From assembly GCA_013042255.1 (NCBI GenBank), contig JABDQK010000068.1, positions 1 through 5,280 on the forward strand: a stretch of 5,280 nucleotides of DNA, written 5' to 3'. The DNA comes from Flavobacteriaceae bacterium (GTDB lineage Bacteria; Bacteroidota; Bacteroidia; Flavobacteriales; Flavobacteriaceae). A model generated the notes under the pieces. It was not told the origin of the DNA and did no database searches. It saw only the letters and a program-made list of their open reading frames with translations. Positions 1 through 5,280 of the stretch are shown one piece after another. Within the stretch, counting starts at the first letter, position 1; each line of letters begins with the position of its first letter. The position numbers and the translations under genes are program-made.

Positions 1-1111
1 GCATGGATCCAAAAGAATCGGGAGTAGGCCCTGAAATTGTCCCACTTCCCATCATATCCCCGCTATTAACCTTACAGCCATTAACTGTATGATGTGCAAG
101 TTGCTGGGCCATGGTCCAGTACATATATTTAAAATTTGTCTTACACAGGGTAGTGCCAGATCCGTCCTCGGTTTTTAGTTCCACTTCCAGTTTAATATCA
201 AAACTTTTATCGCCTTGTTGACGGAGGTAGGGCAGGGGTTGTGGATCCTGCTCAGGACTGGCTACCCGGAAGGGCTCCAATGCGTCGAGGGTTACTATCC
301 AGGGGGAAATGGAGGAGGCAAAATTCTTCCCCAGGAAAGGTCCCAGGGGTACGTATTCCCATTTTTGCAGATCCCGTGCACTCCAATCGTTAAATAAGAC
401 CAGGCCAAAGATGTATTCTTCAGCTTCTTCAACTGAAATGGGCTCTCCCATAGCATTGGCATCGGTAGTGATAAACGCCATCTCCAATTCAAAGTCGAGC
501 AATCGCGAGGGACCAAATACAGGTTTTTCGACGCCTTTGGGCAGGGTTTGTCCGTTGGGCCTGCGGATAGGTGTTCCGCTTGGGATAATGGTTGAGCTTC
601 TCCCGTGATAGCCTACAGGGAGATGCAGCCAATTGGGCAATAATGCATTCTCGGGATCCCTGAACATCTTCCCTACATTGGTAGCGTGTTCCTTACTGGA
701 ATAGAAATCGGTGTAATCTCCAATATGAACAGGTAATTGCATCTCTATTTCATCCATTGTAAAAAGGACGATCTTCTGATGATCTTTATTTTTCTGAAGC
801 TCCTGATTTGTACTTTCAAAAAGTTCACTTATCCGGTTTCGCACCAAACGCCAGGTTTTTTTCCCATCTGATATAAAATCGTTCAGGGTGTCCTGCAGAA
901 AGATATCATCGGTTAAGGGAATATCTTTAAAATATCCAAGTTGTTGCAAGGCTCCCAGGTCGATAGCGTGGTCTCCGATACGCGTACCAATAGTAATGAC
1001 ATCATCCCTGGTAAGGAATACGCCAAAAGGAATATTCTGAATTGGGAAGTCTGAATTGGCGGGTACCGGCAACCAGGACGAAAGGGATGGGTTATTAGCT
1101 TTTAGTGGCAT
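1..1111 (-). CDS. Fumarylacetoacetase, N-terminal 370 residues (cut by window edge)
   Basis: This enzyme hydrolyses 4-fumarylacetoacetate to fumarate and acetoacetate, the last step of tyrosine and homogentisate catabolism in the cytoplasm. The frame is open without a stop from the ATG at 1109-1111 to the left edge and aligns collinearly with animal FAH. The motif GDYTDFYSSKEHATNVG holds metal ligand D135 and catalytic H142 (human D126, H133). DFELEMAF holds ligands E208 and E210. FNDWSARDLQKW holds ligand D242, R246 and Q249, and GPFLGK ends in K262 (human D233, R237, Q240, K253). The last visible residues, SGTISGP...GSM, stop two residues short of the glutamate matching human E364. About 50 residues should be missing, judged from the 419-residue human enzyme. 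No Shine-Dalgarno sequence precedes the start. The gene is divergent from glyA across a 112 bp gap. I saw no frameshift; the family call is secure. Confidence 0.96.
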   Translation of the reverse strand, partial: MPLKANNPSLSSWLPVPANSDFPIQNIPFGVFLTRDDVITIGTRIGDHAIDLGALQQLGYFKDIPLTDDIFLQDTLNDFISDGKKTWRLVRNRISELFESTNQELQKNKDHQKIVLFTMDEIEMQLPVHIGDYTDFYSSKEHATNVGKMFRDPENALLPNWLHLPVGYHGRSSTIIPSGTPIRRPNGQTLPKGVEKPVFGPSRLLDFELEMAFITTDANAMGEPISVEEAEEYIFGLVLFNDWSARDLQKWEYVPLGPFLGKNFASSISPWIVTLDALEPFRVASPEQDPQPLPYLRQQGDKSFDIKLEVELKTEDGSGTTLCKTNFKYMYWTMAQQLAHHTVNGCKVNSGDMMGSGTISGPTPDSFGSM

Positions 1112-1131
1112 GTCGAAATTGTTAATTGCTG

Positions 1132-1152
1132 TTTGATAAAATCCTGATCAAA
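1132..1152. repeat. Short inverted repeat over the fumarylacetoacetase promoter (possible operator)
   Basis: The arms TTTGAT (1132-1137) and ATCAAA (1147-1152) are perfect reverse complements separated by 9 bases. The right arm overlaps the candidate -7 element, and the centre falls near the expected transcription start. A dimeric repressor bound here would block initiation. Six-base AT-rich arms can arise by chance in such DNA, so the operator role is only an inference. Confidence 0.25.
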
Positions 1153-1156
1153 TATA
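1149..1156 (-). promoter_or_regulatory. Candidate -7 element (TATATTTG) for the fumarylacetoacetase gene
   Basis: Read on the minus strand, this is TATATTTG, an exact match to the Bacteroidota -7 consensus TAnnTTTG. It would start transcription near 1142, giving a leader of about 30 nt before the ATG at 1111, which is a sensible distance. The -33 TTG element is poor: the nearest TTG upstream lies 25 bases away, a little longer than the usual spacing of about 17-23. The assignment rests on the motif and its position only. Confidence 0.5.
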
Positions 1157-1188
1157 TTATTTTCTAGACATTAAAGTCCTGCAATTTG

Positions 1189-1196
1189 TACTTTTA
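1189..1196 (+). promoter_or_regulatory. Weak candidate -7 element (TACTTTTA) for glyA
   Basis: TACTTTTA matches the Bacteroidota consensus TAnnTTTG at five of its six fixed positions, differing in the last base. It lies 27 bases before the glyA ATG, which would give a leader of about 20 nt. No TTG is present at the expected -33 position. It is the best plus-strand candidate in this gap but is not convincing. Confidence 0.3.
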
Positions 1197-1223
1197 CGCC
1201 TCAATAGAAAGAAAATAGCCGGA

Positions 1224-2516
1224 ATGAAAAGGGATACACAAATTTTTGAACTGATTGCTGCAGAAAAAGAGCGGCAGATCAATGGAATTGAGCTTATAGC
1301 ATCAGAGAATTTTACAAGTCCGCAGGTAATGGAGGCAGCCGGTTCGGTGTTGACCAATAAATATGCTGAGGGCTACCCGGGGAAGCGATATTACGGAGGC
1401 TGTGAGATCGTTGACCAGGTAGAGACTATTGCCATAGAAAGGGCCAAGGAGCTGTTTGGTGCCGTTTATGCCAACGTGCAACCACATTCGGGATCACAGG
1501 CAAATGCTGCAGTATTCCAGGCATGTCTTCAGCCCGGTGACACCATCCTGGGTTTTGATCTCTCTCACGGAGGTCACCTTACCCATGGTTCACCGGTTAA
1601 TTTTTCAGGAAAATTATACCGGGCAACTTTTTATGGAGTGGAGGAAGAAACCGGGATGCTCAATTACGATAAAATCAAGGAAATCGCTGACAAAGAAAAG
1701 CCAAAGCTCATTATAGCAGGGGCTTCGGCCTATTCCAGGGATATGGATTTTAAGAGATTCAGGGAAATTGCGGATAGTGTAGATGCCCTTTTACTGGCAG
1801 ATATTGCCCATCCGGCTGGTTTAATTGCCAAGGGGATCCTCAATGATCCGATTCCTCATTGTCATTTTGTGACCACCACTACTCATAAAACCTTACGGGG
1901 TCCGAGGGGTGGACTCATCCTGATGGGGCAGGATTTTGATAATCCTTTTGGTGTCAGACTGAAAAATGGGAACCTTAGAAAAATGTCTTCCCTGATAGAC
2001 CTGGCGGTATTTCCCGGAAACCAGGGTGGACCTTTGGAGCATATTATAGCGGCAAAGGCCATCGCTTTTGGTGAAGCCCTGACCGAAGAATTCCTCCATT
2101 ATATGATTCAGGTGAAAAAGAATGCGGCCGCTATGGCAGCTGCTTTTGTCGCAAGGGAATACAAGATCATTTCCGGAGGGACAGACAATCACGTAATGCT
2201 CATCGATCTACGAAATAAAGGGATTACCGGAAAGGATGCGGAAAAAATATTGGTTCAGGCCGATATCACGGCAAATAAAAATATGGTCCCATTCGATGAT
2301 AAGTCGCCTTTTGTCACTTCCGGGATCAGGTTTGGTACTGCTGCAATAACCACTAGGGGTCTTAAGGAAGACGATATGGGTATTATTGTTTCCTTTATCG
2401 ATGAAGTTCTTAGCAATCCGGAAAATGAAGATGTTATCTCCAGGGTGAAGGAAAATGTAAATGCGATGATGAGGAAAAGGCCTTTGTTCAGTTCTTTACT
2501 GATTGAGCAGGTTTAG
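1224..2516 (+). CDS. glyA: Serine hydroxymethyltransferase
   Basis: This cytoplasmic PLP enzyme interconverts serine plus tetrahydrofolate with glycine plus 5,10-methylenetetrahydrofolate, supplying glycine and one-carbon units. The protein has 430 residues, slightly longer than the roughly 417 of E. coli. Diagnostic stretches are [10 protein letters not shown] near residue 24, [29 protein letters not shown], and [17 protein letters not shown]193 and H196 (DIAH) contact the cofactor. [14 protein letters not shown] carries the PLP Schiff-base lysine, K222. R369 in [12 protein letters not shown] should bind the substrate carboxylate. Between the PLP lysine and AVFPGNQGG the loop (residues 234-260) is 13 residues longer than in E. 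coli, a form I recall from Bacteroidota enzymes. The leader is A-rich with no clear Shine-Dalgarno sequence. The 3' end overlaps the convergent unknown gene by 21 bp. All expected catalytic residues are present, so it should be active. Confidence 0.98.
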   Translation: MKRDTQIFELIAAEKERQINGIELIASENFTSPQVMEAAGSVLTNKYAEGYPGKRYYGGCEIVDQVETIAIERAKELFGAVYANVQPHSGSQANAAVFQACLQPGDTILGFDLSHGGHLTHGSPVNFSGKLYRATFYGVEEETGMLNYDKIKEIADKEKPKLIIAGASAYSRDMDFKRFREIADSVDALLLADIAHPAGLIAKGILNDPIPHCHFVTTTTHKTLRGPRGGLILMGQDFDNPFGVRLKNGNLRKMSSLIDLAVFPGNQGGPLEHIIAAKAIAFGEALTEEFLHYMIQVKKNAAAMAAAFVAREYKIISGGTDNHVMLIDLRNKGITGKDAEKILVQADITANKNMVPFDDKSPFVTSGIRFGTAAITTRGLKEDDMGIIVSFIDEVLSNPENEDVISRVKENVNAMMRKRPLFSSLLIEQV

Positions 2517-3161
2517 GTCGCCCCGAATAATACTTTTGCTCTTCAGGTCGTAGATAAGGGCTTCTTCATCCGATTCAAAGTAGAGTCCCCAGTAATTGTA
2601 ATACCCCTTTTCGTCAATCTGATTAGGCCCTACGAAACGCAGCATGGCATTTTCCGATTCAACTTCCTCGTAAACCGGGATAAAGATTTCCATTGGGGTC
2701 ATGGACATATGTCGGGTGAGGTAGACATAGTTCTCAGCCAATACACTAAGAATTGTATCTAACTGGTGTTCAACGCTTTCGGGGGCGATCTTTTTTATAA
2801 CTATAGTACAATCTTTTAGTTGGAAGGAAAGCTCTTCTACATCGATAAAAGTACCGTTTAATGCCCTGATTTCCTGCATATGATGATTTAACAGGGTGAG
2901 GCCATTATTTACCCAATGAGGTCCGTGGGAACCCCAGGTACCTTGCTGGATATGGTATAAAACTTCATGCAGATTTAAAGGGCAGAACAATTCTATGACC
3001 AGGTTGTTTTCTTCGCAACAAACAGTAGAGTTACTGATTTCAATATTGGAAAAATAGTCTTTTTCGAGTCGATTTTTAAGAGAAGTCAGGCCAAGTGCCT
3101 CCTTCTTCCCTTCCTTACAAGAAGAGAAATACACCTTTGTATTTCTTTGTCTGTGGGGCAT
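2496..3161 (-). CDS. Conserved-looking protein of unknown function, 221 residues
   Basis: I do not recognise this family. The ATG at 3159-3161 is the only start available: a stop lies eight codons upstream, and the next internal methionine is residue 95. The leader is A-rich with no Shine-Dalgarno sequence, as for the other genes here. The protein has no signal peptide or membrane segment and is probably cytoplasmic. The first 34 residues are basic. A histidine-rich middle (H65, H70, H79, H82, H93, H94, around [10 protein letters not shown] and NHHM) is followed by alternating hydrophobic segments suggesting a mixed alpha/beta fold. The end has the aromatic run YYNYWGLYF and an acidic stretch. 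Five cysteines (C15, C48, C49, C60, C118) show no CxxC pattern. A 666 bp frame with ordinary composition that fills the space between glyA and the terminator argues for a real gene. It is tail to tail with glyA, and nothing in the sequence indicates its substrate or role. Confidence 0.8.
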   Translation of the reverse strand: MPHRQRNTKVYFSSCKEGKKEALGLTSLKNRLEKDYFSNIEISNSTVCCEENNLVIELFCPLNLHEVLYHIQQGTWGSHGPHWVNNGLTLLNHHMQEIRALNGTFIDVEELSFQLKDCTIVIKKIAPESVEHQLDTILSVLAENYVYLTRHMSMTPMEIFIPVYEEVESENAMLRFVGPNQIDEKGYYNYWGLYFESDEEALIYDLKSKSIIRGDLNLLNQ

Positions 3162-3219
3162 AGCAACTACTTTTTTTAAACCCTAATGTAAAATTAATGT
3201 TAAATCCTAGTAGTGTACT

Positions 3220-3255
3220 ATATAAAAACCATAGAATTTATATGGTTTTTCTATA
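3220..3255 (-). terminator. Intrinsic terminator of the two-component operon (possibly bidirectional)
   Basis: A perfect 10 bp stem is formed by AAAAACCATA (3224-3233) and TATGGTTTTT (3241-3250) with a 7-base loop. After one mismatch the outer bases 3219-3222 and 3252-3255 pair as well. Read on the minus strand, the stem ends in TTTTT followed by TATATA, the T-tract expected for release. It lies about 55 nt after the response regulator stop and before the start of the unknown gene. The A-tract/stem/T-tract symmetry would allow activity in both directions, but no plus-strand gene reads into it. No energy calculation was made. Confidence 0.75.
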
Positions 3256-3310
3256 AAAGTGAAGTTTCTATGTGAATTACTTTACATAAAACATTGAAGA
3301 TCAAGAGTTT

Positions 3311-3979
3311 TTAGATAAAGCCTCTGTTTCTAGAAGCGGTAATAAGTGCCTGATCATTCTGTTTTTCAACACCGAAAAGCGACTTGAGTTGTCTTTTGCG
3401 GTTTTCGATGCCGGGTAAGGAGAGCGAAATGAATTTTACCATATCCTTGGTTTTGGTACCTATGGACAAATGGTAAAGGATTTTTTTGTCATTTTCATCC
3501 AGGGATATATCCTGAGCCATCTTTTTACGAATGGCTACCAGAGCCTTTTGGGTGTAGTAGGGGGGAGAATTCAGAACGGTATTTACCATAGCCTGAAGGG
3601 ATTTCTGGTCTATCTCTGTTTTCACCATATACCCTTCGGGATCAACAGCCTGCATGATACTATTAATTCGATAGTTGTCGCTGAAGGAAGACATAAAGAC
3701 AATCTTCGAGTCGGGAGAAACCTTGCGGGCAAATACTCCCAGGTCTTCACCTGTCTTGGCCGGGCCGTCTGTAGGGTTGGAGAGTTGGATATCTAAAAGG
3801 AGTATGTCATACGGAATCCCTTTGGCAGCTTCTTCTATTCTCTTTGTGGCTTCTTCATAGGATTTAGCTGTATCCATCTGGACTTTGAATCCTTCAAAAT
3901 CTGAGTCTTCCAGAATAAACTTATATCCCAGAGTGGTCATTTCGTGATCGTCGACTGCTAAGATTCTTACCTTTTTCAT
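3311..3979 (-). CDS. Response regulator: receiver domain with divergent LuxR/NarL-type HTH
   Basis: This is a 222-residue phosphorylation-controlled transcription factor, partner of the kinase encoded just upstream. The receiver (residues 4 to about 137) has acidic D10 and D11, phosphoacceptor D63 in LLLDIQLS, switch residue S97 in IVFMSS, and aromatic Y117 with K120 in GYMVK, so phosphorylation should be intact. The loop after D63 (SNPTDGPAKTGEDLG) is about six to eight residues longer than in the usual MPxxDG form. The C-terminal part (about 159-222) fits a NarL/GerE helix-turn-helix: LDENDKKILYHLSIG, KTKDMVKFISLSLPGIE, then the basic recognition helix NRKRQLKSLFG. It departs from the common LTxRExEVL and TVxxH signatures. 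The protein ends in RGFI. The start follows the kinase stop by 12 bp. Target genes cannot be inferred from this window. Confidence 0.92.
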   Translation of the reverse strand: MKKVRILAVDDHEMTTLGYKFILEDSDFEGFKVQMDTAKSYEEATKRIEEAAKGIPYDILLLDIQLSNPTDGPAKTGEDLGVFARKVSPDSKIVFMSSFSDNYRINSIMQAVDPEGYMVKTEIDQKSLQAMVNTVLNSPPYYTQKALVAIRKKMAQDISLDENDKKILYHLSIGTKTKDMVKFISLSLPGIENRKRQLKSLFGVEKQNDQALITASRNRGFI

Positions 3980-3984
3980 AAACG

Positions 3985-3988
3985 CTCC
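3985..3988 (-). promoter_or_regulatory. Possible Shine-Dalgarno sequence (GGAG) of the response regulator
   Basis: On the minus strand GGAG lies 5 bases before the ATG at 3977-3979, inside the 12 bp gap after the kinase stop. None of the other starts in this window has such a sequence, and Bacteroidota rarely depend on one. It could help translation restart on the shared mRNA, or it could be coincidence. Confidence 0.3.
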
Positions 3989-3991
3989 ATT

Positions 3992-5280
3992 TTATGCTTC
4001 CTGCAGGTCCTTAGGTAAAGATATTTCTTTTTTTGCTTCCGGCGAAATGTGCTCCAGTGGGATTTCCACCAAAACAGTAGTTCCTATGCCCAATGCACTT
4101 TTCAAATGCCAATCGCCATTAATCTTGTTTACACGCGATTTAATATTCTTGTGACCAATACCTTTTTTACCTTTTGCGGCATCAAATCCACGCCCGTTAT
4201 CCTGGATGGTAATTACCAAATCAGAATCGTTGATCTCGAAAGATACATATACTGTGGAGGCATCGGCATGCTTTATGCAGTTCTGAAGGCTTTCCTGTAA
4301 TATCCGATAAATATTAATTTTCGTGATTCCCTGCAGATTATCCCAGTCGAGATCCTGATCATAGGTAAAATGATAATCGATCCCCGCCGTTTCGCAATTG
4401 CTCTTTAGAAGGTCTTCGATAGAGCTGATAAAATTGTTGAATTTCTGATAGGAGGCATCGTTGAGTTCATGGGAGATAGCCCTGATCTCTTCCTGTACTT
4501 CCTTGAGTTTTTCGATGGCCTGTTCCCTGAGGGCAACGGCTGCCTCATCTCCTTTTTTGTTGAGCCCGAGGAGGATCATCCGCACCCCATTCATTTCCCC
4601 GAGAATACCGTCGTGCAGTTCTTCTGAGATACGCTTTTGTTCGGTTTGCTTACCTTCTTCCAGCTTTTGTTTCTGTGCCAGCATGAGGTTAAAGATCTCC
4701 TGGTTGGCCTCCTGTTGTTGCTGCTGAAACCTCAGGCGCTGGTTTTTAACGCGCTGATCCACGATGATAAAGAGGGCGATGGCCAGCAGGATTACTCCAA
4801 CTGCAATTCCAATCCATATCAGCCGTTGTTTGGAGAGTTGAATATTTTCTGCTTCAGTTTCAGCGGTTTCATATCTGATAAGTCCGAATTTGTCACGGAT
4901 ATTACGTTCCTCGATCTGCATGCTGTCTTGTACTGCAATGTATTCCCCCTGGTATGCTGCAGCATTTTCAGGATCGAGCTCAGCCAGAAGTAGAAGAGTC
5001 TCGAGATACCTGAGGTTATTATTGATTTCCCTGGCGAGATCCCTGGCATTAGTGGCGTATACATAGGCATCAGGAAGGATTCCCACTCGCTGAAAATATT
5101 GGGCTAAATGATAGTAATTCAGGGAGAGCCCTTCCACGTCCCCTATACTATCGCGTATATGCAGTGCCCTGTACAGGTCGTTTTCCACAGTGGTGGTTTC
5201 GCCTAATTCTAAGTTTGTCAAAGCAAGATTCCCCAGGGTACGTGCATATGAATCCGGACGTTTGAACAAGAGACTGTCGG
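3992..5280 (-). CDS. TPR-containing sensor histidine kinase, C-terminal 429 residues (N-terminus beyond window)
   Basis: This is a membrane sensor kinase of the HisKA_3 (NarX/LiaS-like) class that should phosphorylate the regulator encoded directly downstream. Counting the codon at 5267-5269 as 1, residues 6-115 look like two or three TPR helix pairs (for example SYARTLGNLALTNLELG and LSLNYYHLAQYFQRVG). Residues 149-170 are a single membrane helix, with basic residues (DQRVKNQRLR) after it, so the kinase side is cytoplasmic and the TPRs probably periplasmic. A glutamine-rich coiled coil (about 175-212, with QQQQQ) leads to RISEELHDGILGEM, where H219 is the phosphoacceptor. The ATPase shows an N box with N330 and H334, DNGRGFD (357-363), GIGHKN (370-375) and GIGTT (394-398). 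The frame stays open to the right edge, so more TPRs and a signal peptide are probably missing. The input signal is unknown. Confidence 0.95.
   Translation of the reverse strand, partial: DSLLFKRPDSYARTLGNLALTNLELGETTTVENDLYRALHIRDSIGDVEGLSLNYYHLAQYFQRVGILPDAYVYATNARDLAREINNNLRYLETLLLLAELDPENAAAYQGEYIAVQDSMQIEERNIRDKFGLIRYETAETEAENIQLSKQRLIWIGIAVGVILLAIALFIIVDQRVKNQRLRFQQQQQEANQEIFNLMLAQKQKLEEGKQTEQKRISEELHDGILGEMNGVRMILLGLNKKGDEAAVALREQAIEKLKEVQEEIRAISHELNDASYQKFNNFISSIEDLLKSNCETAGIDYHFTYDQDLDWDNLQGITKINIYRILQESLQNCIKHADASTVYVSFEINDSDLVITIQDNGRGFDAAKGKKGIGHKNIKSRVNKINGDWHLKSALGIGTTVLVEIPLEHISPEAKKEISLPKDLQEA

Noticed and set aside
215..608. Overlapping open frames of 60 and 99 residues on the plus strand and 73 residues on the minus strand
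   Set aside because: They lie within the fumarylacetoacetase gene in other frames, have no family resemblance, and the true frame shows unbroken homology there.
1893..2192. 99-residue minus-strand frame inside glyA
   Set aside because: It is the antisense of a highly conserved SHMT region; its sequence shows no domain and there is no start signal.
3189..3196. TAATTTTA on the minus strand as a -7 element for the unknown gene
   Set aside because: It matches TAnnTTTG except in the last base and is well placed, but no -33 TTG accompanies it and such strings are expected by chance in this AT-rich gap.
3251..3310. Possible small RNA or extra regulatory structure between the regulator stop and the terminator
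   Set aside because: Only a four-base inverted match (ATGT/ACAT) is visible; there is no promoter or stable fold that I can support.
4461..4993. Plus-strand frames of 88 and 118 residues with Leu/Ser/Cys-rich runs opposite the kinase
   Set aside because: Their hydrophobic runs are the antisense reading of the glutamine-rich linker and membrane helix of the kinase, not real membrane proteins.
5267..5269. TTG codon as a possible start of the sensor kinase
   Set aside because: The frame continues without a stop to the window edge and already reads as TPR sequence there, so the true start lies outside the window.

Overview
This 5.28 kb window looks like chromosomal DNA from a Bacteroidota bacterium, most likely a (probably marine) member of the Flavobacteriaceae. 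The evidence for this is the type of serine hydroxymethyltransferase, which has the loop insertion I associate with that phylum, and a receiver/DNA-binding protein of a subtype I recognise from flavobacteria. In addition, start codons mostly lack Shine-Dalgarno sequences and sit behind A-rich leaders, there is a TAnnTTTG-type -7 element, and the one clear terminator has the A-tract/stem/T-tract form. Genus-level placement is not possible from the sequence alone.

Layout from left to right: (1) 1-1111, minus strand: the first 370 residues of fumarylacetoacetase, the last enzyme of tyrosine/homogentisate breakdown, cut by the left edge just before its last catalytic glutamate. (2) 1112-1223: a short divergent promoter region with a good -7 element for the fumarylacetoacetase gene and a small inverted repeat lying over it. 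(3) 1224-2516, plus strand: complete glyA (serine hydroxymethyltransferase). (4) 2496-3161, minus strand: a 221-residue protein of unknown function whose 3' end overlaps the glyA 3' end by 21 bp, tail to tail. (5) 3162-3310: an intergenic gap with a strong hairpin, read as the terminator of the next operon. (6) 3311-3979 and 3992-5280, minus strand: a two-gene two-component system. The sensor kinase comes first (TPR domain, one membrane helix, HisKA_3/HATPase; N-terminus beyond the right edge). The response regulator follows after a 12 bp gap.

The kinase and regulator almost certainly work as a pair: a sensor with TPRs probably on the outer face of the inner membrane phosphorylates a receiver attached to a divergent LuxR/NarL-type helix-turn-helix. 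The two metabolic genes and the unknown gene show no visible functional link to that pair; the terminator separates the two-component operon from them. There are no RNA genes, mobile elements, CRISPR arrays or large repeats. I do not see a clearly new multi-gene system here; the most open items are the unknown 221-residue protein and the unusual response regulator subtype.
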